Shown: positions 1 to 7,754 of the stretch, one piece after another
How the letters are laid out: each line of letters opens with the position of its first letter
How positions within the stretch are numbered: the first letter of the stretch is position 1
NCBI GenBank assembly: GCA_030753015.1
Contig: JASMDC010000039.1
Coordinates: 1 to 33,742 of the forward strand
Origin: Candidatus Undinarchaeales archaeon
GTDB lineage: Archaea; SpSt-1190; JASMDC01
Direction: 5' to 3'
Length of the DNA stretch: 33,742 nt
The notes under the pieces: model-generated
The model's database searches: none
Told to the model about the DNA's origin: nothing
Seen by the model: only the letters and a program-made list of their open reading frames with translations
Program-made: the position numbers and the translations under genes

Positions 1-219
1 CACGGCTCACCATCTTGCAGGAGCTCGCACTCGGCGATATCCTCGATGATGTCGACACATTCGCCCTGGGCACAGGCACCAGCGCCGTCGTTGCACGGCT
101 CACCATCTTGCAGGAGCTCGCACTCGGCGATATCCTCGATGATGTCGACACATTCGCCCTGGGCACAGGCGCCAGCGCCGTTGTTGCACATTTCACCATC
201 TACGAGGAGCTCGCACTCG
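1..219 (-). repeat. 93-bp tandem repeat (31 aa) in Cys-rich protein
   Basis: Two copies with period exactly 93 bases (1-93 and 94-186) differ at only about two positions, and a third, diverged partial copy starts at 187. Each codes a 31-residue unit beginning AECELLQDGEPC and ending ECVDIIEDI, with four cysteines. The array continues past the window edge, so the copy number is unknown. Confidence 0.95.
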
Positions 220-3200
220 CCGAGGGACGGCTCCGTCGTGGGTTCGGGCGTAGGTTCTAGCTCCTTGTATACGCAATAGCTGGCCTCGCAGTACTCGTCG
301 GTGCTGCAGTCCTCATCGAGCTCGCACTCGGCGGTGTAACCATATTCAGAAAGGTCCTCCTCGCCGATGCTATCGTCAGTCAGAGGGATACAGAACTCCT
401 CTTCGCAGTAGAAGCCCTCTCCACAGTCGTCGTCTGCCTGGCACTCAGCTTCGTACCCCTCGTCGATGTATTCATCACCGAGGTCATCGCCACCTACGTA
501 CTCGCAGATGCCGTCAAAGCACAGTTCGCCCTCGAGACAGTCCTCATCTACAACACATCCCAGCTCGCCGAACTCGTCGAAGACCTCACCGGACTCGTCG
601 AAGTAGTCCCCGGCCTCATCCAGAAGATCTTCGGCCTCATCAGCGAACTCCTGCTCGAGCTCCTCGTCGATTAGCTCCTCGGCATCGTCGAATAGGTACT
701 CGACATCGTCGTCGAGCTCGATGAAGTCGATGTCGTCGCCCTTGCACGAAGAGATGCAGATGTACTGCTCCTCAGGATCGTCGATGTCCCCACAGAGGGC
801 GTCGCACTCTTCCTCGGGGATGAACTCTTCCTCAGGGAAGTCCTCGTCACCATAGCCGCTGCACACGCACTCGCCATCAAAGCACATGGGTGTGTCCATA
901 CCGATGGCCATGGGGCACTCGAGACCTCCGCAATCGTCATCCGCCTGGCACTTATCGAGCTCGGGCTCGGTAGGCCCGATGGGTCCGGTGGGCTTGTTGT
1001 TCTTCATCCACGCATCACGCTTGTGCTCAACGCACTTCCGGATGCAGATGTTCATCTTGGCAGCGCCTCCGCGCATCTCGCCAGCCATCTGGACGGCGGC
1101 CTTGGCGAGGTCCATGCCCTGCCGGAACTCCCTTGCACCCTCGCGAGCAGCGCCCGATGCTCCGAAGAGCGCAGGTCGGGGCTCGTCCCCGGGACCACCC
1201 TGGCCGGGGCGGTTGGCGAGAGCCCTCTCTCTAAGATCCCTGCACTTCGGCGTGCGGAACGCAGGCCTTGCAGGATTCAGGCATTCAGGAGGTATCTTCG
1301 GAGCAATACCTTCACGGGGCTGCTCCCTTGGCGGTTGCTCCTTGGGAGGCTGCTCCTTGGGAGGCCGCTCCTTGGGAGGTTGCTCCCCACCGTACTTACC
1401 GGCCTGGCCAGTGAACTTCCTGGCAGCGGTGTTAATGTCGATGTTGAGCTTGTTAGCACAGTCCATGGCACACTCGGCCCTGGCCAGCTGCATGTCGAAC
1501 CGGTTACCAGGGCGCTCAAGGCGCTTGGCGATACCGGGAGGCGCGATGCACTTGGTCATGCACTTGGCCTTGTTCTTCTCGCCCTTGCACTTATCCTGGC
1601 ACTTCTTCATGTGCTTGGGCGGGACCACGTGCTTGGCCACGGTCTTGATGCGACACTTCTCCATGCACTGCATGTGCTTGAAGGGACTGCGCTTGTACTC
1701 AGCGCACTCCTCTTGGCACCCGCCGAAGTTAAACTTGATCTTCGGGCGCTTTGCAGCGCACTTGTAGGTGTAGGCCATGGCCGCCTTCTTGCACCCTTCC
1801 TCGCACCTGGCGAAGCAGAGCTCAGGCTTGCACTCCTCGACCTTCTTACACTCGCGGGTGATCTCATCACCCTCGCGCGTCACCTTGCAGCGCTCGCGAG
1901 TGATGCACACGTCCTTGGTGTTTGCGCACTTGCGCTCACAGCCGTCGAAGCACTTGTTTGCGACCTTGAAGGCCTCGCCCTCACACTTGCGCTTGTTCTC
2001 GTGCTGCTGACCCTCCTCGAGGGACTCATCCTCGCACTTGTCGAGGCAGCCCTTCTTGTCGCGGGCGAACTTGCACTTTGCAGCACAGATGTTGTCGGTC
2101 AGACCGGGACGGAAGAACCGCTTGCCCAGGCACTTGGGGACGCACTGTTCCACACCCGTTTGACACTTTTCCTCGCTGGACTGCTGACAGAAGTTGTTGC
2201 AGTCATCGATCTTGGCCTCGCACTTATCGAGGAACTTCTCGGCCTCGGCCTCGCAGTTCTCGATGGATGCCTCGGCCTCCTCCTGGATGGCACCGCACTC
2301 GTCGAGGCATAGGCCATACTCGGCCTCGGAGGCCTCGGCGTCCTCGGTATCCTCAAGGATGAAATCACAGCTAGAGAGACACTCGTCGACGACAGCGCTC
2401 AGGTCCTGGTCTCCGACCTCGGCACAGCGGGCAAGGATGTCCGCGGCACCGTCCTCGCACTCAGCAGCATCCGCGGAGCACCGCTCCTCGCACCCGCCGA
2501 TGAAGTCCAGGCACCGGTCGAACTCCTCGTCGCATCGGTCCTCGCACATCCCCATCCGGTCCTCGAAGCCCTCTGCGAGATTCTTGGCCTCAAAGGCTGC
2601 GGCAAAGAGCTTGCCCTTGGCAGCGTCCTTCTTAGCGTTCACGCGAGTGGCGGTCATGCACTTCGAAAGCTTATGCTTCGTCTTGGAAGCGATGATGCGG
2701 GCGCGGCGGTAGTCGACACCGTCAAACTCGCTTAGCACGTCGTCGGCCATGCCCTCGGCATCGGCGATGAGCGCTGCGCACTCGTCCGCGATGAAGCCGG
2801 CGGACTGCGCTTCCTCCATGAAGCCCTTGAAGTGTTCGAACTCCTTCATGATGCCGTTTGCGAACCGGTCCATGCCGGCCCGCTCCTCGTCCAGGAGCTC
2901 GTCGATCTTTTGCCGGGCAAGATCCTTGTCACCGGCGTAGAACTTCTTGATAGCGCCCCAGCGCGCGTTCTTGGCATCGTTATGGGCCTTGCGCAGTGTC
3001 TTGAGCGCGAGGTCGAGCTTGCCTGCGGCCTGGGCCTCATTGGCCTTGGCGATGATGGCCTCGGCGGCCTCGTACCTCTTGAGCGCATCCTCGATAGCTG
3101 CAATCTCCTCCTCGGTCTCGGCCGTGGCCTCAAGCTCTTCGAGCTGGGCTCCCAGGTCCATGAGGAAGGCTTCAGCCTCCTCGAGGGCCTCTGCGAGCCT

Positions 3201-4295
3201 GGCATCGAGCTTGTCCTTGTTCTTGGCAAGGCGCTCTGCGGCCTTCTCCTTGAACTTTTCGCGCTTCTCGGCCCACTCATTCTTCATGGCCTTAGCGCTC
3301 TCAACGAGCTTGCGGCCAATGTCCTTGGCGGACATGGCGTCCACCCGAATGCCCTCGGTGAGGAGGAGCTGGGCGGCGATCTTGCTCACCATCTCGGGCT
3401 TGCCGACCACCTTGACCTCCTTTATGCCCTTCTCGATGATGAAGGCAACGAGGTCCGGGATCTGGCTCTCGTCCTTGATGATCTTGGCCGCAGCCTTCTC
3501 AGGCATGGCCGGTAGCGCGATGACGTTCTTGAAGTCGACACCGGGAGCGAGCACGAGGAGGCGGGTGACACCCTCTTTGATGAGCTCGTCAACGACCTTC
3601 TCTTCGACTTTCTTGGTTACTTCCTCGGTGTCCTCGCCCGAGATGAGCTCAACCTCTATATTAAGGGCCTTGAGCTCCTCGGTGACATTGGCATCGAACG
3701 CTTTACCGATGAGGTAGACCTTGGCCACACCCAGATCGGTGAGGGCCGATGCAACCTCGGCGGCGAGCACATCGTTGCCCGTGAGCAGAACAGGAAGATA
3801 GTCCTTGGCTGCCAGTGACTTGGCCACTGCCAGGAGCTCGACCTCGTTCCCCTCGTTGTTACCTAGAACGTCGCTGACCACAACGGCCTCATCGACGCCC
3901 TCGCTGAAGAAGTATTTAGCGATCTCGGCGGACGTACCGTACCGGGTTGCACCCCACAGGCGGGTAACTTCGAATCCGTCTGTCACAAGTTCTTCCTCGA
4001 TGGCTGCCGAGATTACGGCCTCACCACCAATGAGGATGATCTCGTCAGGCTTCTCTTCGTCAAGGAAGGCCTTGATATCATCAGAAAGGGCTTCCTTTTC
4101 CGTGAGGAGTATGCTCAAACCCATATACTCTGCTGCTGCACCCGATACGATCGCATCGGGATAGTTCGCGTCCGTCGCAATGATGACGCCCGGAAGCGCC
4201 CCATCGGCTGATTCTCCACCCAGGTCCTCTGCAAGTCCTACAGACAGCAGCAGTACCAAAGATAACAATAGTGCCTTCGCCTTCACCTTCAACAT
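1..4295 (-). CDS. giant secreted Cys-rich protein with CWB2-like N-terminus (C-terminus off window)
   Basis: The reading frame opens at ATG 4295 and stays open to the left edge (1431 residues visible, no stop). Residues 1-22 form a signal peptide (basic MLKVKAK start, Leu-rich core, then GLA-E). About residues 35-330 look like two or three cell wall binding repeat 2 (CWB2) modules: LIGGEAVIS near 95 and LWGATRYGTSAEIA near 117 match that family's pattern. About 330-505 is charged Ala/Glu/Lys helix, probably coiled coil. From about 545 onward the chain is dense in cysteine, often as CxxxC pairs, then a KEQPP-rich linker, Asp/Glu-rich stretches, C-x-DxDC small Cys modules, a TPEPTTEP linker and 31-residue repeats. 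No catalytic motif is seen. A surface or cell-envelope role is inferred. Start support: TTTTAAAT box 4332-4339 and a short leader with GTGAT before ATG. Confidence 0.85.
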   Translation of the reverse strand, partial: MLKVKAKALLLSLVLLLSVGLAEDLGGESADGALPGVIIATDANYPDAIVSGAAAEYMGLSILLTEKEALSDDIKAFLDEEKPDEIILIGGEAVISAAIEEELVTDGFEVTRLWGATRYGTSAEIAKYFFSEGVDEAVVVSDVLGNNEGNEVELLAVAKSLAAKDYLPVLLTGNDVLAAEVASALTDLGVAKVYLIGKAFDANVTEELKALNIEVELISGEDTEEVTKKVEEKVVDELIKEGVTRLLVLAPGVDFKNVIALPAMPEKAAAKIIKDESQIPDLVAFIIEKGIKEVKVVGKPEMVSKIAAQLLLTEGIRVDAMSAKDIGRKLVESAKAMKNEWAEKREKFKEKAAERLAKNKDKLDARLAEALEEAEAFLMDLGAQLEELEATAETEEEIAAIEDALKRYEAAEAIIAKANEAQAAGKLDLALKTLRKAHNDAKNARWGAIKKFYAGDKDLARQKIDELLDEERAGMDRFANGIMKEFEHFKGFMEEAQSAGFIADECAALIADAEGMADDVLSEFDGVDYRRARIIASKTKHKLSKCMTATRVNAKKDAAKGKLFAAAFEAKNLAEGFEDRMGMCEDRCDEEFDRCLDFIGGCEERCSADAAECEDGAADILARCAEVGDQDLSAVVDECLSSCDFILEDTEDAEASEAEYGLCLDECGAIQEEAEASIENCEAEAEKFLDKCEAKIDDCNNFCQQSSEEKCQTGVEQCVPKCLGKRFFRPGLTDNICAAKCKFARDKKGCLDKCEDESLEEGQQHENKRKCEGEAFKVANKCFDGCERKCANTKDVCITRERCKVTREGDEITRECKKVEECKPELCFARCEEGCKKAAMAYTYKCAAKRPKIKFNFGGCQEECAEYKRSPFKHMQCMEKCRIKTVAKHVVPPKHMKKCQDKCKGEKNKAKCMTKCIAPPGIAKRLERPGNRFDMQLARAECAMDCANKLNIDINTAARKFTGQAGKYGGEQPPKERPPKEQPPKEQPPREQPREGIAPKIPPECLNPARPAFRTPKCRDLRERALANRPGQGGPGDEPRPALFGASGAAREGAREFRQGMDLAKAAVQMAGEMRGGAAKMNICIRKCVEHKRDAWMKNNKPTGPIGPTEPELDKCQADDDCGGLECPMAIGMDTPMCFDGECVCSGYGDEDFPEEEFIPEEECDALCGDIDDPEEQYICISSCKGDDIDFIELDDDVEYLFDDAEELIDEELEQEFADEAEDLLDEAGDYFDESGEVFDEFGELGCVVDEDCLEGELCFDGICEYVGGDDLGDEYIDEGYEAECQADDDCGEGFYCEEEFCIPLTDDSIGEEDLSEYGYTAECELDEDCSTDEYCEASYCVYKELEPTPEPTTEPSLGECELLVDGEMCNNGAGACAQGECVDIIEDIAECELLQDGEPCNDGAGACAQGECVDIIEDIAECELLQDGEP
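1318..1392 (-). repeat. 15-bp imperfect tandem repeats encoding PPKEQ units
   Basis: A run of about five near-identical 15-base units, recognisable as repeats of gctccttgggaggct, codes PPKEQ/PPKER/PPREQ repeats. It is a hydrophilic linker between the mid-protein Cys-rich region and the more C-terminal part of the giant surface protein. Confidence 0.8.
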
Positions 4296-4654
4296 AGTAT
4301 CACAGTCCGTCTTCCAGATAAGGTGTGAACGATTTAAAACGTTTTCTGTGAACGATTGAAACGATCGTTGATGCGATTATCGTAGGCATTATAATTACGA
4401 GCTATATCGTTAAAGAACGTTTCCCTATGTTTTTTAGGCGTTATACCATAATAATTGCAGGTTCTAGTGGAATTCCGCCATGTGTTGCGCCCTATAGAAG
4501 CTAAGTGCGCTTTAATTAATGCATATACCATTATTGTGTGAGATTCTTCCAGTATACGGTCATTCTCGTTATGAGATACATTCTTTGTCGTGCGTCATCG
4601 TCGAAAAAAGAGTCTTCGAGTCTTCCTTACCTCGAAAATGGACCGCTCGCACAC
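4296..4654 (-). promoter_or_regulatory. AT-rich intergenic region with promoter of the Cys-rich gene
   Basis: This gene-free stretch lies between two minus-strand genes and is much AT-richer than its surroundings. A minus-strand box A (TTTTAAAT, 4332-4339) sits about 27 bases before a predicted start site near 4309. An 11-base direct repeat (tgtgaacgatt) occurs at 4324-4334 and 4347-4357, followed by the palindrome aacgatcgtt at 4360-4369. These are candidate regulator sites. Near the far end a minus-strand T6 tract (4604-4609) may terminate the upstream gene. Confidence 0.5.
4604..4609 (-). terminator. possible T-tract terminator of the membrane regulator gene
   Basis: On the minus strand a run of six T lies about 46 bases after the stop codon of the membrane winged-helix gene. 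Archaeal RNA polymerase can terminate at T-rich tracts without a hairpin, and no clear hairpin is seen. Confidence 0.3.
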
Positions 4655-5644
4655 CTACTGTGTGAGCTTGATCCTGTTCACGCGACCCATCCCTTCTTTT
4701 ACCAGGATGCCCCGTGCCTCCATGTGGTTCAGGAGCTTGCTCAGCTTCGCCTTGGAGAATGACACCTCAAGGACCAGTATGTTCTGGTTGAGTTCCCCAT
4801 CAGCCCCTAGCAACGCGTCGACGACCTCACGCTCGTCCCACTTCAGCTCGGCCTTGGGGTACGTCGTCACGCCGCTCCCCTCGGAAGTCGCTAAAGGATA
4901 CAACCCCCGTCCGACAACAGCGACGAGGATACCTAGGACCGAACCGATCGCGAGGAACATCGCCCCTTGCCCCATGCTCAGGGAAGGTACTTCACGCTCG
5001 ACTACCATGACTGTGGGCACCGGCCTCTCAATGATGGTCTCGATGCGCTGTGGTGCTTGGAACTTCACGAAGATATCAAAGCTCCGCTCAATGAGGTTGC
5101 TCCTCGACCACTCGAGGATGAGACGTCGACCGTCAGTTGATACGAGGGCCTGAGGGACCATGACTGGCTCCGACTCGTCGAGCTCGTCTGTCTGCACCAT
5201 GAGGAAGTGACCCTCAGGTAAGTGGAGTCGGACATTGAGCTCATCAAGTTCTCTAGGAAGGGAGAGGCGACCGGAGAAAAGTGACGAGGTGTTGTAGCGC
5301 TCGATGAGGCCCTTGACCCTGAAGGACGCTGAAAATGACAGGGTTACGTTCGGTGCAAGGGCCGGACTGAATGACACCACCAACACCTTGTCCGAGGTCC
5401 TGTTCATGGTGAGCGTGACACTACCATCACCCTCCACTGAAACGTCGAAAGCTTTTGCCGGGATGCGTGTAAAGACGTCCAGTAACGGCTCCTCACCGAC
5501 GTTCGTGAGCGTGTAGGTGAGAATCTCGGCCGCGACACCATCATCTGAAAGATCATAATCAACGGAAAGGCTCTGCACGGAGACGTCGGCGGATCCCACG
5601 AGCAATAGGAGCGTGAGCAGGAGCGCGGCCTTCCGCAATCGCAT
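4655..5644 (-). CDS. membrane-anchored winged-helix regulator with extracytoplasmic sensor domain
   Basis: The 329-residue protein has a signal peptide (MRLRKAALLLTLLLLVGSA), then an extracytoplasmic beta-rich domain of about 200 residues containing NVT, NTS and NRT N-glycosylation sequons. One membrane helix follows at about 226-248, and then a cytoplasmic winged-helix domain at about 268-329 (KWDEREVVDALLGADGELNQ, then a recognition-helix-like SKAKLSKLLNHMEARGILVK). This layout is known for archaeal one-component regulators that may sense outside conditions and bind DNA from the membrane. The ligand and targets are unknown. A perfect 20-bp palindrome covers its own box A, which suggests autoregulation. 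It lies next to the giant Cys-rich surface gene, a possible target, though that is only inference. Confidence 0.8.
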   Translation of the reverse strand: MRLRKAALLLTLLLLVGSADVSVQSLSVDYDLSDDGVAAEILTYTLTNVGEEPLLDVFTRIPAKAFDVSVEGDGSVTLTMNRTSDKVLVVSFSPALAPNVTLSFSASFRVKGLIERYNTSSLFSGRLSLPRELDELNVRLHLPEGHFLMVQTDELDESEPVMVPQALVSTDGRRLILEWSRSNLIERSFDIFVKFQAPQRIETIIERPVPTVMVVEREVPSLSMGQGAMFLAIGSVLGILVAVVGRGLYPLATSEGSGVTTYPKAELKWDEREVVDALLGADGELNQNILVLEVSFSKAKLSKLLNHMEARGILVKEGMGRVNRIKLTQ

Positions 5645-5663
5645 TGAACCGGTCTTGTGAGGA

Positions 5664-5683
5664 ACGATACATAAATGTATCGT
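5664..5683. promoter_or_regulatory. perfect palindrome over box A of the membrane regulator gene
   Basis: ACGATACATAAATGTATCGT has 9-bp perfect arms around a 2-bp centre. On the minus strand its centre reads TTTATGTA, a box A placed about 27-30 bases before the ATG at 5644, so the gene is probably leaderless. A dimeric protein bound here would block TBP. It is a good candidate for an autorepressor site of the adjacent winged-helix protein. Confidence 0.6.
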
Positions 5684-5725
5684 CGGTCCGAGTGAGGGAG
5701 AAGAACACCGTGCGCACCTCGGACG

Positions 5726-5734
5726 ATTTAAATA
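5726..5734 (+). promoter_or_regulatory. box A of uvrB
   Basis: ATTTAAATA fits the archaeal box A. Its centre near 5730 predicts transcription from about 5757 and a leader of about 29 bases before ATG 5786. Confidence 0.55.
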
Positions 5735-5785
5735 ACTGACACGAGGGATTGAACTGTCCGACCCAGAGCCTGACGAGTGGATACA

Positions 5786-7750
5786 ATGACATCCTTCGAC
5801 CTGACCGCCTCCTTCTCACCGGCTGGCGACCAACCCAGGGCGATCGACAAGCTGGTCGAAGGTTTCTCTCACCACAAGCACCAGACGCTTCTCGGTGTGA
5901 CCGGTTCGGGAAAGACCTTCACCATGGCCAATGTCATCAAGCGCTTGAACGTACCGACATTGGTCGTCTCTCACAACAAGACGCTCGCAGCCCAGCTCTA
6001 TGGCGAGTTCCGCACGTTCTTCCCTCATGACCGAGTCGGCTATTTCGTCTCGTACTACGATTACTATCGACCAGAGAGCTATCTTCCCAAGACTGATACC
6101 TACATCGAAAAGGAGTCTGACGTGAATCCGCAGATCGAGCGGCTGCGGCTCCAGGCCGCCACCCACCTGATGTCCGGTTCCAACGTGGTCATCGTGGCGA
6201 CGGTCTCGTGCATCTTCGGGTTCGGCTCGCCGGCCGAGTTTCGTAAGCAAAGCGTTGTCGTTCGGCAGAGCGGTCAGTTCCCACGTCGCGAGCTCTTGGG
6301 CTCTCTCGTCCACGTTCAGTACGAGCGCAACGATATGGACCTCGGACCTGGGACCTTTCGCGCTCGGGGCGATGTCATCGATGTGTTCCCACCCTACGCC
6401 GATGAGGTGATCCGTATTGAGCTCTTCGGCGACGATGTGGAACGCATCGGTCGGTTGCACCCCGTGACCGGCACCCGGCTCGGCGATCTCGATGTCGTCA
6501 CAATCTTCCCAGCTAAGCCCTTCGCTATTGACGATAGTTCGCTCACCCGTGCCATCGGGAGCATCCGCACGGAGCTAGATGCTCATCTCCCGGAGCTCGG
6601 GCCATTGGAGACGCATCGCCTTAGAACAAGGACGAAGTACGACCTTGAGATGCTCGAAGAGATGGGGTATTGTACTGGTATCGAGAACTACTCGCGACAT
6701 TTCGATGGACGGGCATCGGGTGAACCGCCCTACACCATGGTCGACTACTTCCCCGACGGATTCCTTACCATCGTGGACGAGTCGCATGTGACCCTGCCCC
6801 AGTTGCGGGGGATGGTAAAGGGCGACCGTTCGCGCAAGAAGAACCTGATCGACCATGGTTTCCGCCTACTGTCGGCCTACGACAACCGACCGCTCACCTT
6901 CGAGGAGTTCATGGAGAGGACGAGCAAGGTGCTCTTCGTATCAGCTACTCCTGCGTCCTTCGAGCTGCAAGGCTGCGGACAGGTCGTTGAACAGATCATC
7001 CGGCCCACAGGGCTTGTGGACCCTGATGTCGTCGTCCGTCCGATCGAGGGCCAGGTGGACGACCTCATGGAAGAGATCAGACGCACGACCGCTGCGGATC
7101 ACCGCACGTTGGTCACCACGCTCACCAAGCGCATGGCCGAGGATCTCACGTCGTTCCTTTCCGATGCTGGCCACCGCGTTCGATACATCCACGCCGAAGT
7201 GGACACCCTTGAGCGCACCGAAATCATCCGCGACCTCAGGCTCGGCACGTTCGACGTCCTTGTGGGTATCAACCTCCTGCGCGAGGGGCTGGACCTGCCC
7301 GAGGTCGGGCTCGTGGCCATCCTCGACGCTGACAAGGCGGGCTACCTGCGTACGGATACGGCGCTCATCCAGACCATCGGTCGCGCTTCCCGCAATGCTG
7401 AGAGCAGGGTCATCATGTACGCGGACAAGGTCACAGAAGCTATGGACAGGGCCATCAGCGAGACCGAGCGTCGTCGCGACCTCCAGACCGAGTTCAACCG
7501 GGAGCACGGCATCACCCCCACAACAGTGGTCAAGGCCGTAGCTGAGGGGCTCGGGGAGGGTGACAAGCGACGTAAGCGCCGGCGCCACGCCCGATCGTCC
7601 GAGCTTGGTAGAGCTGATCACGAGCTCGAGGCGGAGCTGGAGGCCAAAATGCGCAAGGCCGCTGAAGAGCTCGACTTCGAACGTGCCATCGAGTTGCGGG
7701 ACCGTCTCAGGGAAGTGCGCGGTGAAGTGCCCATGAGGCCACGTACCTGA
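5786..7750 (+). CDS. uvrB: excinuclease ABC subunit B
   Basis: UvrB is the damage-verifying helicase-like subunit of bacterial-type nucleotide excision repair. It is loaded by UvrA and recruits UvrC. The frame begins at GTG 5777, but ATG 5786 gives MTSFDLTASFSPAGDQP, which matches the usual UvrB N-terminus, so 5786 is preferred (654 residues; E. coli about 673). The Walker A motif GVTGSGKT lies at residues 37-44, a YYDYYRPE segment belongs to the beta-hairpin region, and the Walker B-like DESH comes before VTLPQLRGM. Helicase motifs V/VI are represented by GINLLREGLDLPEV and QTIGRASRN. The last about 40 residues form the UVR domain (LDFERAIELRDRLRE) that contacts UvrC. The stop is only 4 bases from the convergent Cys-rich gene. 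Confidence 0.97.
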   Translation: MTSFDLTASFSPAGDQPRAIDKLVEGFSHHKHQTLLGVTGSGKTFTMANVIKRLNVPTLVVSHNKTLAAQLYGEFRTFFPHDRVGYFVSYYDYYRPESYLPKTDTYIEKESDVNPQIERLRLQAATHLMSGSNVVIVATVSCIFGFGSPAEFRKQSVVVRQSGQFPRRELLGSLVHVQYERNDMDLGPGTFRARGDVIDVFPPYADEVIRIELFGDDVERIGRLHPVTGTRLGDLDVVTIFPAKPFAIDDSSLTRAIGSIRTELDAHLPELGPLETHRLRTRTKYDLEMLEEMGYCTGIENYSRHFDGRASGEPPYTMVDYFPDGFLTIVDESHVTLPQLRGMVKGDRSRKKNLIDHGFRLLSAYDNRPLTFEEFMERTSKVLFVSATPASFELQGCGQVVEQIIRPTGLVDPDVVVRPIEGQVDDLMEEIRRTTAADHRTLVTTLTKRMAEDLTSFLSDAGHRVRYIHAEVDTLERTEIIRDLRLGTFDVLVGINLLREGLDLPEVGLVAILDADKAGYLRTDTALIQTIGRASRNAESRVIMYADKVTEAMDRAISETERRRDLQTEFNREHGITPTTVVKAVAEGLGEGDKRRKRRRHARSSELGRADHELEAELEAKMRKAAEELDFERAIELRDRLREVRGEVPMRPRT

Positions 7751-7754
7751 TCTG

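Noticed and set aside
1-219. CRISPR-like repeat array
   Set aside because: The repeat unit is 93 bp with no separate spacers and is read in frame as protein.
1023-2312. Long 429-codon plus-strand frame opposite the giant Cys-rich gene
   Set aside because: It is antisense to a clearly coding frame with signal peptide and repeats. Its Leu/Ala-rich translation is the usual shadow of a GC-rich gene.
4334-4531. 65-codon minus-strand frame in the AT-rich intergenic region
   Set aside because: It overlaps the box A and repeat elements of the giant surface gene, its codon use is AT-driven, and no ribosome site or family pattern is seen.
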